A DNA stretch of 64,000 nucleotides from Proteus cibi (GTDB lineage: Bacteria; Pseudomonadota; Gammaproteobacteria; Enterobacterales; Enterobacteriaceae), in NCBI RefSeq assembly GCF_003144405.1, contig NZ_PENW01000034.1, forward strand, positions 235,161 through 299,160. Reading direction: 5' to 3'. Every line of letters starts with the position of its first letter. Within the stretch, counting starts at the first letter, position 1. Below the pieces are notes generated by a model. The model was not told where the DNA came from, searched no databases, and saw only the letters and a program-made list of their open reading frames with translations. Of this stretch, positions 1 to 8,402 are shown one piece after another. The translations under genes were made by a program, and so were the position numbers.

Positions 1-422
1 AAATAATCGCTTTTACCTGTCACTATAGAATCTCTGACTTCTTTAAAAAAATCATGTAATGAATCAGTATTTGAGCTACTTCTACCATTAACTTTAGCGT
101 CTGCATGTTGAATATTTGCTATCTCTTTCGCTAGAATGCTTGCTTTATTACTGTTTCTTGTATATTTATTTCTATTAATAAACTCTTCTTCTTTTAAAGA
201 GTAATGACTAACTAAATCATCAGATCTCATTGGAATAAAATCATTAATTTTATTTTGTAATCTCTCTTTTACTTTATCTCCTTCTTGGTTAAAATCTTCT
301 GGAGTGACTTTTAAACTATCACCTTCATCAATATAATGACTATTTTCAGAAAAATGATTTTCTGTTAGTCTTTTTTTATTATACTCAAGACTATTAGTAT
401 TACTAATTGCTTGACTGCTCAT
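1..422 (-). CDS. Second IpaD/SipD-like T3SS tip protein, 5' part only
   Basis: The reading frame opens with ATG at 422 and runs off the left window edge, so only about the first 140 residues are visible. Residues near the visible end (DFFKEVRDSIVTGKSDY) align with DFFSEVKISIICGKHDY in the neighbouring sipD-like gene, and the surrounding INRNKYTRN/INKNRYVKN stretch also matches, so the two are tandem paralogues. In the SPI-1/Shigella family this protein caps the needle and gates translocon insertion. It lies 191 bp downstream of the first copy, with an 8-bp tandem repeat between them. Whether it is full length, and whether it is a second tip protein or another secreted paralogue, cannot be seen here. 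Confidence 0.75.
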   Translation of the reverse strand, partial: MSSQAISNTNSLEYNKKRLTENHFSENSHYIDEGDSLKVTPEDFNQEGDKVKERLQNKINDFIPMRSDDLVSHYSLKEEEFINRNKYTRNSNKASILAKEIANIQHADAKVNGRSSSNTDSLHDFFKEVRDSIVTGKSDY

Positions 423-540
423 AACTAACCTCTTATTTTTTAAATAAAAGTAGTCGCTCTGCATAAATTAAAAAGTTATATGCAGAGCCACACGTTAAGT
501 ATCAGCATTTTTGGTTACTATTTTATCTAAAGTCAAAATT

Positions 541-572
541 ACAAGATTACAAGATTACAAGATTACAAGATT
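541..572. repeat. 8-bp tandem repeat (acaagatt) x4
   Basis: Four exact head-to-tail copies of acaagatt occupy 541-572, preceded by a partial copy (aatt at 537-540). The array sits in the gap between the two sipD-like genes, about 120 bp upstream of the start of the second one. On the minus strand each unit contains TTGTAA, which resembles a -35 element. An 8-bp unit is not a multiple of three and is outside any recognised gene, so copy-number change would alter promoter spacing or leader length rather than a protein. Confidence 0.9.
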
Positions 573-613
573 ATTTTAGTATAATTATATTATTAATTTA
601 ATTAATTAGTTAG

Positions 614-1831
614 TTAAAAACGTAAAAAGCTTTTCGCCATTTCTAATAATGTATTCATTGTGCTGCTGACTATTTTAACAAAATTGTCATAATTACTGTT
701 TGCGGCACTGTATTTTTTAGAAAGCTCATCAAGATTAGTATTAATTTTCTTCTCCAATGTATCTAGTGACTTCTTAAATAAATTAAATTCATTCTGTAAT
801 ATATTACGCCCTTTAGCTTCTTCTTTTTTTATATTATTTTCTTTAATCACTTTATCCATTTCAGCTTCAATATCAAACCCAGGTCTTACAATACCAAATA
901 AGCTTGTATTTTCTTTTAATAATTTTTCCCTTTTTTCTTTAAGATCACTATCAGAAAGTATACCATCTACAGTTGATACTGAATCATCTATAGATTCAAT
1001 AAATTTATTAATATCAGAAAAATCAATACTACCTACAAATGTAATATCAATATCTTGATTTTCCCCTGATGATTTTTCATTTTTAGTTATTTTTATACCT
1101 TTAATACCCTTTAATGATTTTTCCATTGTGATTATAGCATCATTCACTTGACTTTTATTAATATAAGATATGCTGTAATCATTTATTTTACGAAGATAAC
1201 TTCCATTTTCTTTATACTGAAAAAGTAAATCAGAACAAAAAAAACACTTACCATGATCTATATTTTCATATTTTCGTTTAATCTCAATTAGCTTTTCTTT
1301 AAATGAAGAAAACTGAACATTCATATATTCAGATTTGCTGCCTGATTTTGTATATTGACTTAAGATAGAGATAGTGCTTCTTAAATCATTAACATAATCC
1401 ATATATTTAGAAAAAATATTTTTATATACATCTAAATAATCATGTTTACCACAAATAATCGAGATTTTTACTTCACTAAAAAAATCACGTAATGAATGAG
1501 ATTGTAGAGGGTTTATTTTTAATTCTACATATTGTAAATCTGATATCTCTTTCTCTAACTTTTTAAAGCTATGAATGTTTTTTACATATCTATTTTTGTT
1601 AATAATAGATTCTTCTTTTTGGGAAGAAAAACGTTTAATCTCTTCCGGATCCAATAAAGTATAATTATCAAGATTATTTTTAAGCTTTAATTTAACCCTT
1701 TCTCCTTCTGTATTAAAATCTGTTATTATCTTATTGTGTTTATTATTGTTAGATGCAAAGTCACTCGGAGCATTATTATGTAATTCAAAACCTAGATGTT
1801 TTATATTATTATAGCTAGTTGGGTTTACCAC
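614..1831 (-). CDS. sipD: IpaD/SipD-like T3SS needle-tip protein (SctA)
   Basis: 405 residues, longer than SipD (343) or IpaD (332). The C-terminus (KKYSAANSNYDNFVKIVSSTM, then AKSFL) matches the conserved C-terminal coiled-coil helix of SipD/IpaD, and a central DYLDVYKNIFSKYMDYVNDL block matches the family helix after the N-terminal hairpin. The family forms the needle-tip complex that senses host contact and supports translocon insertion. The start is GTG at 1831, preceded by AGAGG six bases upstream. The gene begins 10 bp after the sipC-like stop, at the end of the sicA-sipB-sipC-sipD series. The N-terminal 100 residues are Asn/Lys rich and poorly conserved. Confidence 0.88.
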   Translation of the reverse strand: MVNPTSYNNIKHLGFELHNNAPSDFASNNNKHNKIITDFNTEGERVKLKLKNNLDNYTLLDPEEIKRFSSQKEESIINKNRYVKNIHSFKKLEKEISDLQYVELKINPLQSHSLRDFFSEVKISIICGKHDYLDVYKNIFSKYMDYVNDLRSTISILSQYTKSGSKSEYMNVQFSSFKEKLIEIKRKYENIDHGKCFFCSDLLFQYKENGSYLRKINDYSISYINKSQVNDAIITMEKSLKGIKGIKITKNEKSSGENQDIDITFVGSIDFSDINKFIESIDDSVSTVDGILSDSDLKEKREKLLKENTSLFGIVRPGFDIEAEMDKVIKENNIKKEEAKGRNILQNEFNLFKKSLDTLEKKINTNLDELSKKYSAANSNYDNFVKIVSSTMNTLLEMAKSFLRF

Positions 1832-1841
1832 TCAATACCTC

Positions 1842-2702
1842 TTAAACTTTATTCGAAAGATGTGCGTTTACATCTTGATTTGCTTGAATAATAGTTTCCA
1901 ATGCTTTTATAAACGTTTTGATAAAATCTAAGTTTTCACGTTGAATTTCAGAATTATTATTATTTATTTTATCAATGGATTGAGAGCTTGCTTCTAATAC
2001 TTTATTATTACCTTCTATACGTAATGCATTATTTTGAATAGAATTATCAACTATTTTTGATATAGGCTCTGCTGTTGCAGAAATAAAATCCCCTTTAATG
2101 GTTGTCTCATTTCTCGGATTACCAACAGATATCCCTTTATTTATCCCTTTTATTGAAGTAAAAGCCCCGATACCATTAATTGTCATAGACAAAGTAGCAC
2201 TTGAGATAGCCGCCCCTAATATAAAATCAGCTTTTTGGTTTAGGGCATCCTTTATCTTATTGGCAATATCGATTTGCATTTTCATAAGCGTATTACCAAG
2301 CTCTCTAGATGATTCATATTTTTTAATCATGCTTTTTAAATAATTAATTATCAAATTAATCATACCCATCATTTCTTTAGAAATAAAGTTAAATCCACTT
2401 GAATTAATTACTCCATCATTTTTCAAAAGAGAATCTTTATTTAATTCTCTCATTAAATTTTTAACATTTATATTTTTATCCTCTGGTAATTTCAAATTAG
2501 GAATAGAGGAGTTTATCTGTTTTATGTTTTTTTCAATTATGTCATTTATTTTTTTTAAATTACTTAAGTTTTTAATACCACTTTCATTATCATTAATTTC
2601 ATTATTATTACGTTTAACATCACTTGGCTCATCAAGCGTCTTTATAAATGCTTCTTTTATTATATTACTAGAAATTGAATTATTCTTTATATTATAATCC
2701 AT
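1842..2702 (-). CDS. sipC: IpaC/SipC-like T3SS translocator (SctB)
   Basis: 286 residues, shorter than SipC (409). The central part (FILGAAISSATLSMTINGIGAF, about residues 158-179) is the single hydrophobic segment expected in the minor translocator, flanked by amphipathic helices; the C-terminus (KTFIKALETIIQANQDVNAHL) resembles the end of SipC/IpaC. Together with the SipB homologue it would form the pore in the host membrane. ATG at 2702 has AGAGGA seven bases upstream. It lies between sipB and sipD, the usual family order. The N-terminal 90 residues are Asn/Lys rich with no recognisable domain, so actin-nucleating or effector activity known for SipC cannot be inferred. Confidence 0.85.
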   Translation of the reverse strand: MDYNIKNNSISSNIIKEAFIKTLDEPSDVKRNNNEINDNESGIKNLSNLKKINDIIEKNIKQINSSIPNLKLPEDKNINVKNLMRELNKDSLLKNDGVINSSGFNFISKEMMGMINLIINYLKSMIKKYESSRELGNTLMKMQIDIANKIKDALNQKADFILGAAISSATLSMTINGIGAFTSIKGINKGISVGNPRNETTIKGDFISATAEPISKIVDNSIQNNALRIEGNNKVLEASSQSIDKINNNNSEIQRENLDFIKTFIKALETIIQANQDVNAHLSNKV

Positions 2703-2721
2703 AATATTTTCCTCTTAATAA

Positions 2722-5004
2722 TTAGATAGTAATATTTTTTACTATTTTTGACCGCATTGTATTACTTACCGCTAAGCTATCACTCATATTTCGTAACATT
2801 TCAGTTAATGTATCAACTTGGTCATTATAACTATCCATAATTTTATCGATCATTTTTTGGATCATGTCTAATATAGCTTCTAGCTTTTTGGAATCTGCAA
2901 CTGACCTCATAATTTTCTCAGTAATCGTAGCGCTATATATATTAACGATACTCGACGCTGATGCAGTTGTAAGTTTTGAAGCGACTAGCGTTCTATTTAA
3001 TGTTCGAAATCCTTTGTCAGAAAAAGACTTAAAAAGCTCTGGCGAAAGCTTGCTAGGCAAATTTTTAGATAAAAGTTTATTGATAATTTTAACAATATTT
3101 TCTAGTGCCTCCATGATAAATTCTTTAACTGCTTTACTTAACATCGCTTCAAGATAATCATTCATTATCTTTTTCAGCATCACTTTAACTTGTTCAGTAA
3201 ATATTTTTTTAGCAACATTCGTTACCATATTAGCAGCCGAACCTGCAACAAAACTTAATGCAACGCCTCCAACCAAAAGAGCGACCGTCACAAAAATTTT
3301 CACTGCCATTTTTAATTTTTCTTGCATAGCATCTTTTACTTCTTGAATGGTTTTTTTATCTAAACCTAAAGTAACTAATGCATCCAAGGTCGCGTTCATC
3401 ATATCCACAATAGCATCTACAAGTTTATCAACCACGTCGCTAATCGCTTCTGTCACAGGCGCCATTGCCTCTTCCATAAAGGATTTCTTATTTATTGCTT
3501 GATAAATTTCATCGGCAACCGTCAAAGTGACGCTAGCTGCCATCATCACCACAGCAACACCAACCAGAGCCAGCGAAGCACCCGCGGTAAAAATTGAAGC
3601 GATACCCGCAATAAGTGTTAATAACCCACCAAGTATCTTTAAACCAATCCCTGCCCAATACTGAATCTCTTCTTGTTTTTTAATTTGTGCTTTTTGATCT
3701 TCAATTTTTTGTTTTAATGATTTACTGGTAACTTCCTGCATTTCATCAAATAATTTTTGCTCGCCTTCAGCACGTTGTAAGGTGACTTTTAATGTCAGCT
3801 CTCGTAATTTAGCTAATAAAAAAGTTAATAAAGCCATTCCCGAAAGTGAATGCGATGCAACTTCGAGTTCTATTTTACTTTGTGTTTCCGTTAGTTTTTG
3901 ATAAACATCTTTTGCTGAATCTAATCTATTTTTGATTGAATCATCATTTTTTTTATTAATTAATGAATTTAATTCATTTCTATAAGATGTAATTGAATTA
4001 AGCTTATCATTACTCATAGAAACATTTGGCATATATTTAAATGCCTCATCTAAAAAATGAGCCAATTTATTATATAAACTATCAATATCAGCTAAAGTAT
4101 AATCTTTAGTGCTATCAGGTAAGTCCATAAAGGGGAAGTTATCTTTAAGAAAAGCTTCCATCTCCTCTCTACTATTAATCTTTGTAGAGAGTAATTTATT
4201 AATAACAGAATTAGGAATATTTTTATTTTTTAAAAATGCAATAACTTCTTCTTTGGTTTTAAACTTATGATCTTTAATTTGATTATAGATTTCCATCCAA
4301 TAATCAGTATAAGCATCTTTATATTTATTCATATCATCTAAAATAGATTGATAATCATTTTTTAGTCCATCAACACCTTGAGATAACTTATCTAGTTTTT
4401 CTAGATAGTAATCCAAATTATCGACATTTTTAAGTTTATCTAAAATACTCTGATTTATTAAGTTTTGATATGATAATTGTAGATAAAGAAATTCGTTTGT
4501 TCCTTTTGATGAAGAACTTTTCGACCGATTTGAAGCAGAATCTAATAAAGGTTTTTCGGTTACAGTAGGTTGATTTGAGCGGACATTTGGGGTTGCACTG
4601 CGCTGCTTTTGCTCATCATATAGATGCTTTTGATTAACTAAAACCTCTTCTTTTTTATTTGACTCTGTAGGGCTATTTAATACTTCTTCTGTTTGTGTTT
4701 TCTGCGGATATAGCTGTGCCTTAGCTTCTTGCTGCTCTGCAGTTTTGATATTAAAATTTAAATCTGATTTGGTATCAATTTTTTTATTACTTTTTTCTTG
4801 TTCTATTGGTGCTCTTAAAACAGGATATTCAGTAATATTTTTATCTTTTAAAATAACCTCATTAATTACCTTTTCATTGGTAATAGTATTAATTATCTGA
4901 GCTTGTTTCACACTCTCTTTATTGACTTTCTCTACCTCCTTAGAAGGTGAGACAGTGGAAATTTTTCGCTCATAGGTAATATCGTTATTAATTTTACCAT
5001 TCAT
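2722..5004 (-). CDS. sipB: IpaB/SipB-like major T3SS translocator (SctE)
   Basis: The preferred ATG at 5004 gives 760 residues: AAGGA lies eight bases upstream and the start follows directly on the sicA stop. An upstream in-frame ATG at 5037 lacks a ribosome site. Length exceeds SipB (593) because of an about 170-residue low-complexity Lys/Gln/Asn-rich N-terminus. Downstream come long coiled coils and two hydrophobic hairpin segments (GIGLKILGGLLTLIAGIASI and a Val/Ala-rich stretch about 110 residues later, around VTVALLVGGVALSFVAG), the signature of the pore-forming major translocator. The family also binds cholesterol and, in Shigella and Salmonella, triggers macrophage death; that is not readable from sequence. 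It needs the SicA chaperone encoded just upstream. Confidence 0.93.
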   Translation of the reverse strand: MNGKINNDITYERKISTVSPSKEVEKVNKESVKQAQIINTITNEKVINEVILKDKNITEYPVLRAPIEQEKSNKKIDTKSDLNFNIKTAEQQEAKAQLYPQKTQTEEVLNSPTESNKKEEVLVNQKHLYDEQKQRSATPNVRSNQPTVTEKPLLDSASNRSKSSSSKGTNEFLYLQLSYQNLINQSILDKLKNVDNLDYYLEKLDKLSQGVDGLKNDYQSILDDMNKYKDAYTDYWMEIYNQIKDHKFKTKEEVIAFLKNKNIPNSVINKLLSTKINSREEMEAFLKDNFPFMDLPDSTKDYTLADIDSLYNKLAHFLDEAFKYMPNVSMSNDKLNSITSYRNELNSLINKKNDDSIKNRLDSAKDVYQKLTETQSKIELEVASHSLSGMALLTFLLAKLRELTLKVTLQRAEGEQKLFDEMQEVTSKSLKQKIEDQKAQIKKQEEIQYWAGIGLKILGGLLTLIAGIASIFTAGASLALVGVAVVMMAASVTLTVADEIYQAINKKSFMEEAMAPVTEAISDVVDKLVDAIVDMMNATLDALVTLGLDKKTIQEVKDAMQEKLKMAVKIFVTVALLVGGVALSFVAGSAANMVTNVAKKIFTEQVKVMLKKIMNDYLEAMLSKAVKEFIMEALENIVKIINKLLSKNLPSKLSPELFKSFSDKGFRTLNRTLVASKLTTASASSIVNIYSATITEKIMRSVADSKKLEAILDMIQKMIDKIMDSYNDQVDTLTEMLRNMSDSLAVSNTMRSKIVKNITI

Positions 5005-5005
5005 A

Positions 5006-5512
5006 TTATTCGTCCTTATTTTCATCGATGACGACAAGTGGAATATCTTTTAGTGACTCTAAATAAACCATTGCTTTTTCTTTTATTGCTTCGTCATTAA
5101 TATTTTCAGCTACCTGATGAAAGCAATATTTTGCTTTCTCTTTTTCACCTAAAGATAAATTGCATTGCCCTGCATAAAATACGGGACGATAATCTTTATC
5201 TGCATTTAAATAAGCTAAAGCATAGAGATCAACTGCCGCCTGGTACTGTTTTTTCAACTGATTAACTGCGGCTAACCCCATGATATAATCAACATTGTAG
5301 AAATCATAAAGACATAAAAACTTGAAAATAGCTTCGGCTTCATCCAGTTTTCCCTTCTGATAGAAATCATAAGCAAATGAGTAAATTCCTTCCATAAATC
5401 CTTCTGGAATTGAGCTTTCGTCCTTGAGTGAAGTCCCATTTTGAACAATAGAAACGATATAGCTTGCTAATTGATCAATTTCTTTTTCTGACATTTTTTC
5501 ATATATTGACAT
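5006..5512 (-). CDS. sicA: IpgC/SicA-like class II T3SS chaperone (TPR)
   Basis: 168 residues with tandem TPR-like repeats (AFDFYQKGKLDEAEAIFKFLC-type, then DYIMGLAAVNQLKKQYQAAVDLYALAYL and PVFYAGQCNLSLGEKEKAKYCF), the layout of the LcrH/SycD/IpgC/SicA family. It would hold SipB and SipC in the cytoplasm before secretion; in Salmonella SicA is also the co-activator of InvF, and an InvF homologue is encoded at 17779-18534. ATG at 5512 has AAAGGA eight bases upstream. The gap of 139 bp to spaS is the largest within this minus-strand block, suggesting a separate promoter for sicA-sipBCD. Confidence 0.93.
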   Translation of the reverse strand: MSIYEKMSEKEIDQLASYIVSIVQNGTSLKDESSIPEGFMEGIYSFAYDFYQKGKLDEAEAIFKFLCLYDFYNVDYIMGLAAVNQLKKQYQAAVDLYALAYLNADKDYRPVFYAGQCNLSLGEKEKAKYCFHQVAENINDEAIKEKAMVYLESLKDIPLVVIDENKDE

Positions 5513-5651
5513 AATGTTAATCCTTTCATCTTAGATGAATAATTAATAATAAAATCATAGAGTGTTTTTCATTCAATTACTTTAATAAAACACACGCGAC
5601 TATTTATAAAAATAAATTATCTTTTTTTATATTTATAAAATATAAAAGCAT
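5513..5651 (-). promoter_or_regulatory. Probable promoter region of the sicA-sipBCD operon
   Basis: This 139-bp, extremely AT-rich gap separates the end of spaS from sicA, whereas all other genes of the block overlap or lie within about 40 bp. In Salmonella an InvF-SicA-activated promoter sits at this position. A T7 run (5618-5624 on the plus strand) and an imperfect palindrome of TTTATA/TATAAA type at about 5620-5645 are visible. No defined operator can be assigned. Confidence 0.45.
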
Positions 5652-6713
5652 TTATTCATTTATATAATCCATCTCTTCTCTTAATCTTCCATCTATTTCT
5701 ATTTTCTTCAACCAAATTAAGATATCCATAATATCCAATAAATCTTGATCCATCATGACTTCAAAAAGATGATATTTATGATAAATTTTTCGTGCTAATA
5801 CCGGATATCGCACAACCGGCGTACCCACTTTTTTTGCATAGGCTTTAACCGCTAATGCTTTTGCATTAACGCATTTCAATGAAATCAATGGCATTATGCC
5901 ATTATCAGGATCAAAATAGATCCCGACTGCTACATGCGTTGGATTAACAATGACCGCAGAAGAATCTCTAATCACTTTCTTCATCGGTTCATCAAGCAAT
6001 TCTTGATGTAATTGTTTACGTGTTGATTTTATTTCTGGATCACCTTCCATATTCTTATTTTCTTGTTTAACTTCATGCTTTTCCATCATCATATCTTTTA
6101 AGAAAAGAAAGAAATCCGTAATAATATTTAAAATAAGAACAGGCAAAGACAATATAAAAAAAACAAATATAAAACTGACAACTAGCGAACCCCATTTATC
6201 AATAACTTGATTTAATCCAGAACGATATAACAAAAATATTTCTCGCCCATATATAATCATAAATAAATAGCAAGTAATAACAAACACCACAATAAAAAGT
6301 AGTGTTTTCATAAAGTCCTTTATCGTTCTTAAACTAAATATTTTTTTAAATCCAGAAATAGGATTAATACGAGTTAAATCTAATTTAATTGCTTCTGTAG
6401 CGAGTTTAAAACGTGATTCAAATAATGATGGAATAGTACCAACTAATGCAGTTAAAACTAATATTGGTAAAATAATATCAAAAAAGATTTTTGATATAAC
6501 TTCAATATAACTTTTTAATGTAATATTGGTGGGATGAAGCAATAGAGATTGATAAAAATGAATAAACTCGGTGAAATCAGTTTGATGAAAGATAAACATC
6601 ATTCCAATAATATAAACTAATCCTGATGTTAGCTCTTTATTTTTAAAACTTTGACCTTTTTTAGCTGAATCATCCAGTTTTTTCTGGGTTGGTTTTTCTG
6701 TTTTTTCAGCCAT
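5652..6713 (-). CDS. spaS: T3SS export-apparatus switch protein SpaS/EscU/YscU (SctU)
   Basis: 353 residues. Four membrane segments fill the first about 205 residues, followed by a cytoplasmic domain with the autocleavage motif NPTH at 257-260 (VIVNPTHVAVG), diagnostic for FlhB/YscU switch proteins. Cleavage between Asn and Pro changes export specificity from needle/rod to translocator substrates. The N-terminus (EKTEKPTQKKLDDSAKKGQ) is also family typical. ATG at 6713 overlaps the spaR stop by 8 bp, so the two are translationally linked. It is the last gene of the export-apparatus block before the translocon genes. Confidence 0.97.
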   Translation of the reverse strand: MAEKTEKPTQKKLDDSAKKGQSFKNKELTSGLVYIIGMMFIFHQTDFTEFIHFYQSLLLHPTNITLKSYIEVISKIFFDIILPILVLTALVGTIPSLFESRFKLATEAIKLDLTRINPISGFKKIFSLRTIKDFMKTLLFIVVFVITCYLFMIIYGREIFLLYRSGLNQVIDKWGSLVVSFIFVFFILSLPVLILNIITDFFLFLKDMMMEKHEVKQENKNMEGDPEIKSTRKQLHQELLDEPMKKVIRDSSAVIVNPTHVAVGIYFDPDNGIMPLISLKCVNAKALAVKAYAKKVGTPVVRYPVLARKIYHKYHLFEVMMDQDLLDIMDILIWLKKIEIDGRLREEMDYINE

Positions 6714-7479
6714 GATAAATTCTCATAAATAACTCATAGAAATATCTGTTATTAAAAAATTCAGATAACTCATTTGTTAACGCTGAGGCAAAAAAGAGGA
6801 GCAACGCGGAGAATGCAATGATCCCTTTAATACACAGTGATAAAGAAAAGGCATTCAGTTGTGGGCAAAATAGAGAATAGACGCCTAATGCAACTTCACT
6901 TAAAAACATGATAATAAGTACTGGTGAAACCAGCACGATCGCTACTCTCACCATATCGGTTAACCATTTACCAATAAAAGAGTAACCAATATTTTGATTA
7001 AAATAACCGATAGGAAAAACATCATAACTGTCTTTTAAGGTGTCCATTAAAATCACTAGACCCCCTGTATTTAGAAAATAGGCAACACAAAATAACCCTG
7101 TTAGAGAAGCGAATTCTGAAGATTCAATACCTGTCGTTGGATTGATGGTATCACCAATACTGGCACCCCGTTGGTTATCAATAAATTCACCAAATGCTGA
7201 TGCAATCCAAAAAGGCGTTGCAATTAATAACCCAATGAGTATGCCAATCACTAACTCACTAATTAAAATGATCCCCCAACTATCTCTAATATCCTCTGTA
7301 ATAGGAATGCTGGCTTTTATTCCCATTGCAATATAAAACACGATAATGTATTTCAATAACTGACTATTTAATACACGACTATTAAGAAAGGGGATAAACA
7401 TAAAAACAGGAAATAAGCGAGCAACGAGAAGTAGCAAATCGACCAAATAAACTTGTAAATACCCAAATAGTATCAACAT
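6706..7479 (-). CDS. spaR: T3SS export-apparatus protein SpaR/EscT (SctT)
   Basis: 257 residues, close to SpaR (263), with about six to eight hydrophobic segments and the family core PFWIASAFGEFIDNQRGASIGDTINPTTG near residues 94-122 (compare FliR). SctT is one component of the SctR5S4T1 helical export gate inserted in the inner membrane. ATG at 7479 has GGA about nine bases upstream and follows the spaQ stop by 5 bp. Gene order spaP-Q-R-S is the universal one. Confidence 0.96.
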   Translation of the reverse strand: MLILFGYLQVYLVDLLLLVARLFPVFMFIPFLNSRVLNSQLLKYIIVFYIAMGIKASIPITEDIRDSWGIILISELVIGILIGLLIATPFWIASAFGEFIDNQRGASIGDTINPTTGIESSEFASLTGLFCVAYFLNTGGLVILMDTLKDSYDVFPIGYFNQNIGYSFIGKWLTDMVRVAIVLVSPVLIIMFLSEVALGVYSLFCPQLNAFSLSLCIKGIIAFSALLLFFASALTNELSEFFNNRYFYELFMRIYHG

Positions 7480-7484
7480 GTTAT

Positions 7485-7739
7485 TTATCCAGATAATCCT
7501 ATGACAAGCATCTCTTTTGCATAAACTAATATTTTATCGCCCATCCAGCCCATAGTGATCAGCAAACAGACAAAGACACTCACTAGCTTTATACCAAAAG
7601 GTAATGTTTGCTCTTGAACTTGCGTAATCGTTTGTAATAAGCCAATAATTAAACCAACAAAGGTTGCTACCGCTATCGGACCTGCTGAAAGTAGAATAAC
7701 CAGATAAACGGCTTTATTCGCTGCATAGACCATATCCAT
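7485..7739 (-). CDS. spaQ: T3SS export-apparatus protein SpaQ/EscS (SctS)
   Basis: 84 residues forming a two-helix hairpin (VYLVILLSAGPIAVATFVGL and VSVFVCLLITMGWMG), the size and topology of SctS/FliQ. The intervening QTITQVQEQTLPFGIKL loop is the strongly conserved family signature. Four copies wrap around the SctR pentamer in the export gate. ATG at 7739 shares a base with the spaP stop (TAATG), indicating translational coupling; a second ATG at 7733 is possible. Confidence 0.96.
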   Translation of the reverse strand: MDMVYAANKAVYLVILLSAGPIAVATFVGLIIGLLQTITQVQEQTLPFGIKLVSVFVCLLITMGWMGDKILVYAKEMLVIGLSG

Positions 7740-8398
7740 TAGCTTACCGCCATAAGATCAAGATATTGATTAATCAATCCTTTTGATAATAAAGTCCAAC
7801 CATCCATGGCAATAAATAAAATAAGTTTTAATGGGACTGATAGGGTTATAGGGCTCATCATCATCATCCCTAATGCCAGTAAAATACAAGACACCACTAA
7901 ATCAATAACAATAAAAGGGAGATAGAGATAAAACCCGATAATAAAAGCAGATTTGATTTCACTTAATGCATAAGCGGGTAATAATGAGAGCAAAGAACTT
8001 TCAATATTTTCACTATCACCTTGGCTTTCGGGTCTATTTCCTTGTGCTTTTTCAAAAAACTCAAGTAATTCTGGCTCGGAATAACGATATAAATAGCGTT
8101 TATATTCACCTAATGCTTCATCAGAGAAGCGTTCTAATGATTCTGGTGATGTGATGCTAATAGGTTCATCAACTAAATACTGATAACTATTTTTGGCAAT
8201 TGGCGTCATGACAAATAGAGCCATCATCAATGCAACCGCGTTCAGTACCATGTTTGAAGGAACTTGTTGAACACCAAGCGCATTGCGCGTCATCACTAAT
8301 ACGATTGAAAACTTTAAATAGCATGTCCCCGCAGCAATAATAAAAGGCGCTAAAGTTGCAAGAGCAAGGGTGAGTATTAGGGTGGTTGGGCTATCCAT
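7739..8398 (-). CDS. spaP: T3SS export-apparatus protein SpaP/EscR (SctR)
   Basis: 219 residues from the ATG at 8398 (MDSPTTLIL), preceded by AAGAG; a longer frame to 8455 would overlap spaO and has no support. SpaP of Salmonella has 224 residues. The sequence has the FliP/SctR pattern: N-terminal hydrophobic helix, TCYLKFSIVLVMTRNALGVQQVPSNMVLN core, a periplasmic loop, then ALSEIKSAFIIGFYLYLPFIVIDLVVS and the C-terminal SPITLSVPLKLILFIAMDGW. Five copies form the base of the export gate. Confidence 0.97.
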   Translation of the reverse strand: MDSPTTLILTLALATLAPFIIAAGTCYLKFSIVLVMTRNALGVQQVPSNMVLNAVALMMALFVMTPIAKNSYQYLVDEPISITSPESLERFSDEALGEYKRYLYRYSEPELLEFFEKAQGNRPESQGDSENIESSLLSLLPAYALSEIKSAFIIGFYLYLPFIVIDLVVSCILLALGMMMMSPITLSVPLKLILFIAMDGWTLLSKGLINQYLDLMAVS

Positions 8399-8402
8399 AA
8401 TG

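Noticed and set aside
541-572. Possible CRISPR-like repeat
   Set aside because: Units are 8 bp, directly adjacent with no spacers; a simple tandem repeat.
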